64,000 nt of DNA, taken from positions 186,001 through 250,000 of the forward strand of contig NZ_JAQZAO010000007.1 of the NCBI RefSeq assembly GCF_028737315.1, in the 5' to 3' direction. The notes under the pieces were generated by a model. The model saw only the letters and a program-made list of their open reading frames with translations. It did not search any database and was not told where the DNA came from. The position numbers and the translations under genes were made by a program. The DNA comes from Actinomycetospora lemnae. GTDB taxonomy: Bacteria; Actinomycetota; Actinomycetes; Mycobacteriales; Pseudonocardiaceae. This document shows, one piece after another, positions 16,953-25,212 of this stretch (position 1 is its first letter; every line of letters begins with the position of its first letter).

Positions 16953-18239
16953 ATGGCCTGGGACTTCTCCACCGAGCCCGAGTTCGAGGCGCAGCTCGCG
17001 TGGATGCGCACGTTCGTCCGGGAGGAGATCCTCCCGCTCGAGACCCTCGACCTCGACGGGGAGACGCTGGCGCGGGCGACGGCGCCGCTGAAGGCGGAGG
17101 TCAAGGCGCGCGGGCTGTGGGCCGCGCACCTGCCGCCGGAGCTCGGCGGGGGCGGGTTCGGCCAGGTCAAGCTCGGGCTGATGCACGAGATCCTCGGGCA
17201 GTGCCAGTACGCCCCGGCGGTGTTCGGCAACAACGCGCCGGACTCGGGCAACGCGGAGCTGCTCGCCCTCGGCGCGAACGACGACCAGAAGAAGCGCTGG
17301 ATGGAGCCGCTGCTCGACGGGGAGCTGCGCAGCGCGTTCTCGATGACCGAGCCGAACGCCGGCGCCGACCCGACGCTGCTGACCACCCGGGCCGAGCGCG
17401 TCGGCGACGAGTACGTCGTCAACGGGCACAAGTGGTTCACGTCGAACGGGTCGGTGGCCGACTTCCTCATCCTCATGGCCGTCACCGACCCCGACGCGGC
17501 GCCGCGGCGGCGGGCGTCGATGTTCGTCGTCCCCACCGACACCCCCGGCGTGGAGGTCCTGCGCGACATCCCGACGATGGAGCACCCCGAGGAGCGCACC
17601 GGCCGGCCCGGCGGGCACGCCGAGGTGATCTACCGCGACGTGCGCGTGCCCGCCGAGAACCTCATCGGCGCGGAGGGCGACGGCTTCCTGCTCGCCCAGA
17701 AGCGGCTGGGGCCCGGGCGCATCCACCACTGCATGCGCTGGCTGGGGCAGTCGCAGCGCGCCTTCGACATGCTCTGCGAGCGGGCGGTGTCGCGGTACAC
17801 GCACGGGTCGGTGCTCTCGGAGAAGCAGATGGTCCAGGACTGGATCGCGACCTCGACCGCCGAGATGACCGCCGCGCGGCTGATGACGCTGCAGGCCGCC
17901 TGGAAGATGGACCAGGGCGGCACCGAGGCGGCGCTCACCGACATCGCGATGATCAAGTTCTTCGGCGCGACGGTGCTCTACAACGTCATCGACCGGGCGA
18001 TCCAGGTGCACGGCTCGCTGGGCTTCACCACCGACCTGCCGCTCGAGGGCATGTACCGCCACGCCCGCGCGGCGCGGATCTACGACGGGCCCGACGAGGT
18101 CCACAAGGTCACCGTCGCCCGCCGGGTGCTGCGCGGCTACGAGCCCCGCGAGGTGCCGAGCGAGCACGTGCCGACCCGCCGCGAGGAGGCGAAGCGGAAG
18201 TTCGCGCACCTCCTGGACGCCGCTGCCGTGGGCAGCTAG
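16953..18239 (+). CDS. acyl-CoA dehydrogenase, ACAD10/11-like
   Basis: A 428-residue dehydrogenase with FSMTEPNAGADPTLLTTRAE at the FAD loop and the C-terminal RIYDGPDEVHKVTVARRVL. The catalytic Glu position carries Asp (YDGPDEVH), the form found in ACAD10/ACAD11-type enzymes. The ATG is 12 bases after the lactonase stop, with AAAGGA before it, so it shares that transcript. With the upstream kinase it fits a 4-hydroxy acid route, in which the phosphorylated hydroxyacyl-CoA is turned into enoyl-CoA. Confidence 0.87.
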   Translation: MAWDFSTEPEFEAQLAWMRTFVREEILPLETLDLDGETLARATAPLKAEVKARGLWAAHLPPELGGGGFGQVKLGLMHEILGQCQYAPAVFGNNAPDSGNAELLALGANDDQKKRWMEPLLDGELRSAFSMTEPNAGADPTLLTTRAERVGDEYVVNGHKWFTSNGSVADFLILMAVTDPDAAPRRRASMFVVPTDTPGVEVLRDIPTMEHPEERTGRPGGHAEVIYRDVRVPAENLIGAEGDGFLLAQKRLGPGRIHHCMRWLGQSQRAFDMLCERAVSRYTHGSVLSEKQMVQDWIATSTAEMTAARLMTLQAAWKMDQGGTEAALTDIAMIKFFGATVLYNVIDRAIQVHGSLGFTTDLPLEGMYRHARAARIYDGPDEVHKVTVARRVLRGYEPREVPSEHVPTRREEAKRKFAHLLDAAAVGS

Positions 18240-18274
18240 TAGTTGTCCACGACCGATCGAAGGAGACCCGAACG

Positions 18275-18757
18275 ATGATCGCTGTGGGAGAGAAGATCCC
18301 CGACGTGCCGCTGACGACGGTGGACGCCGCGGGGAACACCGAGTCCGTGCGCTCCGGAGAGCTCTTCGCGAGCGGGCGGAGCGTGCTGTTCGGCGTCCCC
18401 GCCGCGTTCAGCCCGACGTGCAGCGACGCGCACCTCCCGGGCTTCGTGGCCAGGGCCGGCGAGATCTCGGACAAGGGCGTCGACCGGATCGTGTGCGTCT
18501 CGGTCAACGACCCGTTCGTCATGGGCGCCTGGGCGAGGGATCAGCAGGTCCACGGCGTCACCATGCTCGCCGACGGGTCCGCCCTGTTCGCGAAGGCGAT
18601 GGGCACCGACATGGACGCCACGGACTTCGGGCTCGGGATCCGGTCGCAGCGCTACGCGGCGGTCATCGAGGACGGCACGCTGACCTGGATCGACGTGGAG
18701 GACGCGCCGCCGGACCACGAGAAGTCCACCGCCGAGGTGGTGCTGACCAAGCTCTGA
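18275..18757 (+). CDS. peroxiredoxin, Prx5-like
   Basis: A 160-residue redoxin. The peroxidatic cysteine is C49 in AAFSPTCSDAHLPGFV, the pattern of Prx5-type peroxiredoxins, which reduce peroxides with thiol donors. There is no glutaredoxin extension. AAGGAG precedes ATG 18275, 35 bases after the dehydrogenase stop, so it may sit in the same transcript and protect against hydrogen peroxide made by flavin enzymes. Confidence 0.88.
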   Translation: MIAVGEKIPDVPLTTVDAAGNTESVRSGELFASGRSVLFGVPAAFSPTCSDAHLPGFVARAGEISDKGVDRIVCVSVNDPFVMGAWARDQQVHGVTMLADGSALFAKAMGTDMDATDFGLGIRSQRYAAVIEDGTLTWIDVEDAPPDHEKSTAEVVLTKL

Positions 18758-18784
18758 GGCGAGCTCTGAGGCAGGGGTGCGGCG

Positions 18785-19381
18785 CTACCGGCAGTCGACG
18801 ATCCGCCGCGCGATGGCCGTGTAGCGCTCGACCAGCTCGGGGACGCCGACCCCACCGTCGGGCTCGTACCACTGGGCGATGGCGTTGCACGCGGCGACGA
18901 CGGCTCGGCGCGCGTCGTCGGGGTGCTCGCAGCGGAACACACCGCGGGCGACGCCGTCGTCGACGAGGTCGGCCCACAGCTTCGACGCCGCGGCGCGCAG
19001 GCCGTCGAGGCGCTCGCGGTTCTCGGGGTCGAGGTTGCGCCACTCGGAGGCGGCGATGGTGCTCTCGACCTGCCGGCTGACCCGGTACTCGATCGTCGCG
19101 CGCACCAGCGCGCGCAGACGGGCGGCGGGGTCGTCGCCGGCGTCGCGCAGGGCCTCGTCGCAGCGGCGGAAGTACTCCTCGGTGCTCTCCTCGACGAGCG
19201 CGGTGAGCAGCTCCTGCTTGCCGGCGTGCCAGTGGTAGAGCGCCGAGAGCGACAGGCCGGCCCGCGCGGCGATGTCACGGATCGAGGTCCCGTGGTAGCC
19301 GCGCTCCGCGAAGCTCTCGCGGGCGGCGCGCGTGATGGCCTCCCGCCCGCCCCCGCGCGGCACCGCCGCCGGGCTGGTCAT
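18785..19381 (-). CDS. TetR-family regulator
   Basis: A 198-residue TetR protein. The DNA-binding part is ITRAARESFAERGYHGTSIR, DIAARAGLSLSALYHWHAGK and QELLTALVEES, residues 16-66. The C-terminal part resembles the fatty-acid/acyl-CoA regulator TetR_C_33 type. It is divergent from the crotonase-SDR pair across 86 bases that contain an AACGATCGATCGAT sequence. It is a candidate for the protein that binds the TGAACG-N2-CGTTCA sites, because its own upstream region shares the AACGATCG half. Confidence 0.87.
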   Translation of the reverse strand: MTSPAAVPRGGGREAITRAARESFAERGYHGTSIRDIAARAGLSLSALYHWHAGKQELLTALVEESTEEYFRRCDEALRDAGDDPAARLRALVRATIEYRVSRQVESTIAASEWRNLDPENRERLDGLRAAASKLWADLVDDGVARGVFRCEHPDDARRAVVAACNAIAQWYEPDGGVGVPELVERYTAIARRIVDCR

Positions 19382-19410
19382 CGCGACAGCATAGGACGAC
19401 TCGACCCCCG

Positions 19411-19429
19411 AACGATCGATCGATAGGTT
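19411..19429. promoter_or_regulatory. AACGATCGATCGATAGGTT probable operator
   Basis: This stretch contains the 10-bp palindrome CGATCGATCG and is bounded by AAC and GTT, between divergent TetR and crotonase genes. It looks like an autoregulatory TetR site; the left half AACGATCG equals half of the operator at 13268. Confidence 0.5.
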
Positions 19430-19467
19430 CCGGACGTCATCTGCTGTCCGGGGACGGAGCCGCGCAC

Positions 19468-20250
19468 ATGGACGACGAGGTCCTGCTCACCCGGCGGGAG
19501 GGCGGCATCCTCACGCTCACCCTCAACCGCCCGCACCGCAAGAACGCGCTGGACGCCGCGCTCTGGGAGGCGCTGCACACCCAGCTCGGCGCGGTGCGCC
19601 GGGACCCGGACGTGCGCGCGGTCGTCATCACCGGGGCGGGCGGCGACTTCTGCGCCGGCGCCGACCTCTCCGGCGCGCGCGAGGGCCACCCGCTCGACCG
19701 GATGCGGTTCGTCAACGACGTCGCCCTGCTGCTGCACGAGCTGCCGGTGCCGACCGTCGCGGCCGTCGACGGTGTCGCGGTCGGGGCGGGCTGGAACCTC
19801 GCCCTGGGCTGCGACCTCGTCGTCGCGACGCCCCGCTCGCGGTTCTCCCAGATCTTCGCCAAGCGCGGGCTCTCGCTCGACTTCGGCGGGTCGTGGCTGC
19901 TCCCGCGCCTGGTGGGGATGCAGCAGGCCAAGCGGCTCGCCCTGCTCGCCGAGATGATCGACGTCGACGAGGCGCTGCGGCTCGGGCTCGTGACGTGGGT
20001 GGTCCCGGTCGAGGAGATCGAGGCGTATGCAGCCGAGCTGGCGGGCCGGCTGGCGGCGATGGCGCCGGTCGCGGTGTCGCAGTCGAAGGCGCTGCTGCAC
20101 GAGAACGCCGACCGTCCGCTGCGCGACGCACTGGCGAGCGAGGCCCGGGCGCAGTCGGTCAACTTCGCCACCGAGGACGCCCCCGAGGCGTTCGCCGCCT
20201 TCAACGAGAAGCGCGACGCGACGTTCACCGGCCGGTGGGCGGTCAGGTGA
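19468..20250 (+). CDS. enoyl-CoA hydratase/isomerase
   Basis: A 260-residue crotonase with RPHRKNALDAALWEAL, TGAGGDFCAGADLSGAR (first oxyanion loop) and VDGVAVGAGWNLALGCDLVV (second). FSQIFAKRGLSLDFGGSWLL follows, with Asp where many 1,2-epoxyphenylacetyl-CoA isomerases and Delta-isomerases carry their acid, so an isomerase rather than a hydratase is possible. It is first of a two-gene unit with an SDR. Confidence 0.88.
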   Translation: MDDEVLLTRREGGILTLTLNRPHRKNALDAALWEALHTQLGAVRRDPDVRAVVITGAGGDFCAGADLSGAREGHPLDRMRFVNDVALLLHELPVPTVAAVDGVAVGAGWNLALGCDLVVATPRSRFSQIFAKRGLSLDFGGSWLLPRLVGMQQAKRLALLAEMIDVDEALRLGLVTWVVPVEEIEAYAAELAGRLAAMAPVAVSQSKALLHENADRPLRDALASEARAQSVNFATEDAPEAFAAFNEKRDATFTGRWAVR

Positions 20251-21014
20251 GCGGTCTGTTCGACCTCACCGGCCACGTCGCGCTCGTGACCGGCGGGAAC
20301 TCGGGGATCGGGCTCGGCATGGCCCGGGGCCTCGCGCAGTGCGGTGCGGACGTCGCGATCTGGGGCACGAACCCCGACCGCAACGCGGCGGCGGTCGAGG
20401 AGCTGGCGGCGCACGGCACCCGCGTGCGGTCCTGGCGCTGCGACGTCGGCGACGAGGACGACGTCGAGGCCGCCTTCGCCGGCGTGCTCGAGCACTTCGG
20501 CCGCGTCGACTCGTGCTTCGCCAACGCCGGGATCAGTGGCTCGGGGAGCCGGTTCGTCGACACGACGCTGGAGGAGTGGCGCCGCGTGACGCGCGTCGAC
20601 CTCGACGGCGCGTTCCTGACCCTGCGGGCCGCGGCGCGGCACATGGTCGACCGGGGCGGGGGCGGGGTGCTCGTCGGCACGTCGAGCGTGTCGACGGTCC
20701 ACGGCGCGCCCCGCAACCAGGCGTACGCCGCGAGCAAGGCCGGGCTGACCGCGATCATCAAGGGCCTGGCGATCGAGCTCGCGCGCCACGGCGTCAACGC
20801 GCACTCGCTGGTCGTGGGCTGGACCGAGACGCCGCTGGCCTCGCGCACGCTGCACGACGAGCGATTCGAGCGCGCCGTGATGCCGCGCATGCCGCAGCGG
20901 CGCTGGGGTGTGCCCGACGACTTCGCGCGCCTCGCCGTCTACCTCGCGGGCGGGGCGGGCGGGTTCCACACGGGCGACGAGATCGTCGTCGACGGCGCGT
21001 ACTCGATCTTCTAG
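20247..21014 (+). CDS. short-chain dehydrogenase (classical SDR)
   Basis: A 255-residue SDR. The cofactor loop TGGNSGIG is at residues 15-22, NAG at 93-95, and the active-site S146/147 with Y160-x3-K164 (QAYAASKAG). Its GTG start overlaps the crotonase stop as GTGA. The role is probably oxidation of a hydroxyacyl-CoA or alcohol made by the neighbouring crotonase. The dipeptide before NAG is FA instead of VN. Confidence 0.88.
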   Translation: MSGLFDLTGHVALVTGGNSGIGLGMARGLAQCGADVAIWGTNPDRNAAAVEELAAHGTRVRSWRCDVGDEDDVEAAFAGVLEHFGRVDSCFANAGISGSGSRFVDTTLEEWRRVTRVDLDGAFLTLRAAARHMVDRGGGGVLVGTSSVSTVHGAPRNQAYAASKAGLTAIIKGLAIELARHGVNAHSLVVGWTETPLASRTLHDERFERAVMPRMPQRRWGVPDDFARLAVYLAGGAGGFHTGDEIVVDGAYSIF

Positions 21015-21053
21015 ATCTGGACGCGGCCGGCGGGGTGGGGGAGCCTGCCGGTC

Positions 21054-21254
21054 ATGACTCCGGAGCAGGTCGCCCGGGCCCAGGGCGAGCAGGACGCCTC
21101 GGCCGCCGTCGCCGACGAGGAGCGCTGGCGCATCGCCGGCGGCGGGATGCTCACCGTGCACCCCGTCGAGGCGTGGGTCCCCCGCGCCCACCGCCGCGCC
21201 TACCTCGACGGCGCCGCCAGCGTCCTGGGCTACCGCCCCCTGGTCCTCGGCTGA
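21054..21254 (+). CDS. small hypothetical protein
   Basis: A 66-residue reading frame starting at ATG 21054 after GGGGGAGCCTGCCGGTC. It has an acidic helical first half and a basic second half (WVPRAHRRAYLDGAASVLGY). It has no membrane segment or cysteine and I do not recognise it. It lies 39 bases after the SDR stop and before a hairpin, which fits the last gene of a small operon. Confidence 0.45.
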   Translation: MTPEQVARAQGEQDASAAVADEERWRIAGGGMLTVHPVEAWVPRAHRRAYLDGAASVLGYRPLVLG

Positions 21255-21261
21255 CCCCCAT

Positions 21262-21301
21262 GTGAGTAGTCGGCGCGCCTATACGCGTGTCAACTGCTCA
21301 C
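21262..21301. terminator. imperfect hairpin after the crotonase-SDR unit
   Basis: Arms GTGAGTAGT (21262-21270) and ACTGCTCAC (21293-21301) pair over nine positions including one G-T, and the inner part adds further pairs (GGCGCGC with GCGTGTC). There is no T-tract, as is common for high-GC actinobacterial terminators. Confidence 0.55.
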
Positions 21302-21443
21302 GACGGGGCGGACGCAACCTGCCTGCAACCCTGCCGCCGCGAGGCGTGATCGGCTTCACTGTCTCCCACGCAGGAGGACGGTGGGCGGAGGCGGGCGCCG
21401 CCCACGGTCGACACGGGACGTCGCCCGGTGAAGAGAGGCAGCA

Positions 21444-23261
21444 GTGACGCAGACGGTGGAGAGCGGCCGCACCGAGACCGACCGGCGGGTGAGCAGCTGG
21501 CTCTCGGACTTCGCCGACGCGGTGTCGGCCGGGGACGCGGAGCGGGCCGGGGCGCTGTTCGCGGACGAGTCGTACTGGCGCGACCTGGTGTCGTTCACCT
21601 GGAACCTGATCACGGTGGAGGGCCCGTCCGGCGTCGCCGGGGTGGTGGGCTCGGAGGCCGCGCGTCAGGTGGCCCCGGTGAGCTTCGAGGTCACGGGCGA
21701 GCCGACCGAGGCGGACGGGGTCACCGAGGCGTGGCTGACGTTCGAGACCGCGATCGGGCGGGGCAGCGGGCACCTGCGGCTGAACAGCGACGGGAAGGCG
21801 TGGACGCTGCTGACCACGCTCGACGAGCTCAAGGGCCACGAGGAGCCGCGGGGGGAGCGCCGGCCGTTCGGGACCGAGCACGGTGCCAACCCCGACCGCG
21901 TGACCTGGCGCGAGCGCCGCGAGGCCGAGGCCGCGGAGCTGGGCTACACCCGCCAGCCCGAGGTCGTCATCATCGGCGGCGGGCAGGGCGGGATCGCGCT
22001 GGGCGCACGGCTGCGCCAGCTCGGGGTCGAGACGATCATCGTCGAGACCAACGAGCGCCCGGGCGACTCCTGGCGCAAGCGGTACAAGAGCCTCGCCCTG
22101 CACGACCCGGTCTGGTACGACCACCTGCCCTACCTGAAGTTCCCGGACAACTGGCCGGTCTTCGCGCCGAAGGACAAGATCGGCGACTGGCTCGAGATGT
22201 ACACGAAGATCATGGAGCTGAACTACTGGGGCTCCACGACCGCGAAGAGCGCCACGTTCGACGAGGCGTCCGGCGAGTGGACCGTGGTGGTCGACCGCGC
22301 CGGCGAGGAGGTCACCCTCCGCCCGAAGCAGCTGGTGTTCGCGCTCGGGGTCTCGGGCAAGCCGAACATCCCCGCGATCCCGGGCCAGGAGCGGTTCCAG
22401 GGCGAGATCCAGCACTCGAGCCAGCACCCCGGCCCGGACGCCTACAAGGGCAAGAAGGTCGTGGTCATCGGGTCGAACAACTCGGCGTTCGACATCTGCG
22501 GGGCGCTGTGGGAAGTGGGCGCCGACGTCACGATGGTGCAGCGCAGCTCCACGCACATCATCAAGTCCGACACGCTCATGGAGTACGGGCTCGGTGACCT
22601 GTACTCCGAGCGCGCGCTGGCCAGCGGCATCGACACCCACACCGCGGACATGATCTTCGCGTCGCTGCCCTACCGGATCATGCACACGTTCCAGAAGCCG
22701 ACCTACGACAAGGCCCGCGAGATCGACGCGGACTTCTACCGGAAGCTCACCGAGGCCGGCTTCGACCTGGACTTCGGCGACGACGACTCGGGCCTGTTCA
22801 TGAAGTACCTGCGCCGCGGCTCGGGCTACTACATCGACGTGGGCGCCGCCGACCTCGTGGCCGAGGGCAAGGTGAAGCTGGCCAAGGGGCAGATCACCGA
22901 GCTCACCGAGCACGAGGTCGTCCTCGACGACGGCACCCGCCTCGAGGCCGACCTGGTCGTGCTGGCCACCGGCTACGGCTCGATGAACCAGCGCGCCGCC
23001 GACATCATCGGCCAGGAGATGGCCGACCGCGTCGGCAAGGTCTGGGGCCTGGGCTCGGACACCACCAAGGACCCCGGTCCCTGGGAGGGCGAGCAGCGCA
23101 ACATGTGGAAGCCGACCCAGCAGGACAACCTGTGGTTCCACGGCGGCAACCTGCACCAGTCGCGCTTCTACTCGCTCTACCTCGCCCTGCAGCTCAAGGC
23201 CCGCTCGGTCGGCATCCCGACCCCGGTGCACGGCAAGCAGGAGGTGCACCACACGGCCTAG
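21444..23261 (+). CDS. flavin-containing monooxygenase with N-terminal NTF2-like domain
   Basis: A 605-residue enzyme. Residues 15-135 form an NTF2/SnoaL-like domain. The FAD site VVIIGGGQGGIALGARL is at 174-190 and the NADPH site VVVIGSNNSAFDICGAL at 339-355. The long ALHDPVWYDHLPYLKFP segment is typical of the YUCCA/plant-like FMO and Baeyer-Villiger group. The GTG start follows AGAGGCAGC. Likely reaction: oxygenation of a ketone or a heteroatom. Its neighbours include a lactonase, so ester or lactone formation is plausible. A hairpin stands on each side. Confidence 0.87.
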   Translation: MTQTVESGRTETDRRVSSWLSDFADAVSAGDAERAGALFADESYWRDLVSFTWNLITVEGPSGVAGVVGSEAARQVAPVSFEVTGEPTEADGVTEAWLTFETAIGRGSGHLRLNSDGKAWTLLTTLDELKGHEEPRGERRPFGTEHGANPDRVTWRERREAEAAELGYTRQPEVVIIGGGQGGIALGARLRQLGVETIIVETNERPGDSWRKRYKSLALHDPVWYDHLPYLKFPDNWPVFAPKDKIGDWLEMYTKIMELNYWGSTTAKSATFDEASGEWTVVVDRAGEEVTLRPKQLVFALGVSGKPNIPAIPGQERFQGEIQHSSQHPGPDAYKGKKVVVIGSNNSAFDICGALWEVGADVTMVQRSSTHIIKSDTLMEYGLGDLYSERALASGIDTHTADMIFASLPYRIMHTFQKPTYDKAREIDADFYRKLTEAGFDLDFGDDDSGLFMKYLRRGSGYYIDVGAADLVAEGKVKLAKGQITELTEHEVVLDDGTRLEADLVVLATGYGSMNQRAADIIGQEMADRVGKVWGLGSDTTKDPGPWEGEQRNMWKPTQQDNLWFHGGNLHQSRFYSLYLALQLKARSVGIPTPVHGKQEVHHTA

Positions 23262-23272
23262 GTGCGCTCCGC

Positions 23273-23320
23273 GCTCGTGAGCAGAAATCGGTGCTGGAGC
23301 ACCGATTTCTGCTCACGAGC
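23273..23320. terminator. 23-bp perfect inverted repeat, 2-base loop
   Basis: Arms 23273-23295 and 23298-23320 are exact reverse complements separated only by GG, 12 bases after the monooxygenase stop and overlapping the last codons of the convergent exporter gene (stop at 23313). It would form a very strong bidirectional hairpin. The perfection and length exceed those of the other hairpins in the window. Confidence 0.85.
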
Positions 23321-25049
23321 CGACAGGCACCTGCGCGTGCTCGAGCACCACGTCGCTGCGGGTGGTGCGCCCGTCGAGGAGCACGATCCGCTGGGCGCTG
23401 GGGGCGAGGCCCGGCGCGCCGGTGACCAGCAGGTGGTCGCCCGGGCCGTCGGCGCGCAGGTCGAAGTCGCCCCCGGCGTCGCTGACCGCCCGGCCCGCCT
23501 CGCGACCCGCGGGGTCGACGAGGGTCAGCGTGGCCCCCTCGACGGCCTGGCCGCGGGCGTCGCGGACGGTGCCGGCGAGGCCGGTGCCGTCGGGCACCTC
23601 GCGCTCCGGCGCCGTCGTCCGCGTCGTCACCGCCCCGCGTCCCGTGGTGCGCCCGGCCGGGATGAGGACGCCGACGACGACGGCGCCGACGACGAAGATC
23701 CCGGCGGCGACGAGGAACGCGATCGTGTAGCCGTGCAGCGCCGCGGCGAGCGGCGGCCCGGCGAAGCCCACCGCCGCGGTGCCCGCGACGCTCGAGAGCA
23801 GCGCGGTGCCGACCGACCCGCCGACCTGCTGCATCGTGTTCACCGACGCCGACGCGACGCCGGCGTCACCGGGCTCGACGCCGTAGGTCGCCGTGTTGAT
23901 CGAGGTCGACATCGCGGTGCCCATGCCCAGCCCGATCATCATGAGCGGGCCGAGGACGTGGCTCGCGTACCCGGACGTCGGGGTCAGGAACGAGAACCAG
24001 AACAGGCCGCCGGCGCCCAGCAGCATCCCGAGGACCACCAGCGGCTTCGGGCCGGTGCGGGGGAGCAGGTACGACGGCACCGTGTTCGCGGCCGTCACGA
24101 TGCACGCCACCATCGGCAGGAACGCCACCCCGGTGACCAGCGGGGAGTAGCCGAAGACCTGCTGCAGCGTGTACGCGAGGAACAGCGTCACCGCGAACAT
24201 GCCGGTGGTGAGCACGAGGATCGTGAGGAAGGACCCGCCGCGGAAGCGGTCGGTCACCACGCGCAGCGGCAGCAGCGGCGCCCGCACCCGGCGCTGGACG
24301 AGGACGAAGGCCACGAGCAGCACGAGGCCCGCGGCGAGGGGGGCGTAGACCAGCGGCGACGACCAGCCGTCGGTCTCGGCGCTCGCGAAGCCGTAGACCA
24401 CGCCGAACAGGCCCGCGGAGGCCAGGACGGTGCCGACGACGTCGAGGCGGGGCCGGTGCTCGACCGGGTGCGCCGGGAGCAGGAGCGAGGCCCCGACGAA
24501 GGCGACCGCGGCGAAGACGGCGTTGACGTACATGCACCAGCGCCAGTCGACGTACTGGGTCAGCGCGCCCCCGAGCAGGAGCCCGATGGCGGCGCCGGAA
24601 CCCGCGAGGGCGGCGAACACCCCGAACGCGCGCGCCCGCTCCCGTCCCTCGGTGAACGTGGTGGTCAGCAGCGAGAGCGCGGCGGGCGCGAGCAGCGCGC
24701 CGAACACGCCCTGCAGGGCACGCGCGGCCACGAGCAGCTCGAAGCCGGGCGCGAGGCCACCGAGCACCGACGCGGCGGCGAACCCGACCAGCCCGACGAG
24801 GAAGGCGCGCTTGCGGCCGACGAGGTCCGAGAGCCGGCCGCCGAGCAGCAGCAGGCTCCCGAACGCCAGCGCGTAGGCCGTGACGACCCACTGGCGCTGC
24901 GCGTCGTCGAACCCGAGGTCCGCCTGGGCCGACGGCAGGGCGATGTTCACGATGGAGTTGTCGAGGATCACCATCAGCTGGGCGATCCCGATCACGGCCA
25001 GGATCAGCCAGCGGCGCCGGTCCGGCGACGCGACGGCGGGAGGGTTCAC
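23313..25049 (-). CDS. DHA2/EmrB-QacA-type MFS exporter with C-terminal carboxypeptidase-regulatory-like domain
   Basis: A 578-residue transporter with 14 helices. Marks are LMVILDNSIVNIALPSAQ (motif D1), GGRLSDLVGRKRAFL (motif A) and AALAGSGAAIGLLLGGAL (motif C of drug exporters). The last 90 residues, from about 490, leave the membrane and form a beta domain of the CarboxypepD_reg kind (GLAGTVRDARGQAVEGATLTL). Such tails on exporters occur in actinobacteria; their job is unknown. The GTG 25049 start is chosen because upstream sequence is not membrane-like; the ribosome site there is weak. Confidence 0.85.
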   Translation of the reverse strand: MNPPAVASPDRRRWLILAVIGIAQLMVILDNSIVNIALPSAQADLGFDDAQRQWVVTAYALAFGSLLLLGGRLSDLVGRKRAFLVGLVGFAAASVLGGLAPGFELLVAARALQGVFGALLAPAALSLLTTTFTEGRERARAFGVFAALAGSGAAIGLLLGGALTQYVDWRWCMYVNAVFAAVAFVGASLLLPAHPVEHRPRLDVVGTVLASAGLFGVVYGFASAETDGWSSPLVYAPLAAGLVLLVAFVLVQRRVRAPLLPLRVVTDRFRGGSFLTILVLTTGMFAVTLFLAYTLQQVFGYSPLVTGVAFLPMVACIVTAANTVPSYLLPRTGPKPLVVLGMLLGAGGLFWFSFLTPTSGYASHVLGPLMMIGLGMGTAMSTSINTATYGVEPGDAGVASASVNTMQQVGGSVGTALLSSVAGTAAVGFAGPPLAAALHGYTIAFLVAAGIFVVGAVVVGVLIPAGRTTGRGAVTTRTTAPEREVPDGTGLAGTVRDARGQAVEGATLTLVDPAGREAGRAVSDAGGDFDLRADGPGDHLLVTGAPGLAPSAQRIVLLDGRTTRSDVVLEHAQVPVGS

Positions 25050-25212
25050 GGGGCGTACGACCGTTCTGGACGATTCCGGGCGGTTCGAGCGGAGGGGGAC
25101 GGCGCTGTCCCGGCGTTCCGCCACGCTGTCCAGGGCCAGCGCGGTCGACGACCGGCCGATTCCCCGTGCCGATCCCGGGTCGGCGAACGGTCGGTGGGGC
25201 ACGCTGACGTCC

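Noticed and set aside
14508-18209. A 1233-codon open frame on the minus strand
   Set aside because: It lies opposite a dehydrogenase, kinase, lactonase and second dehydrogenase that have clear motifs. High GC makes long antisense frames common, and its sequence has no family marks.
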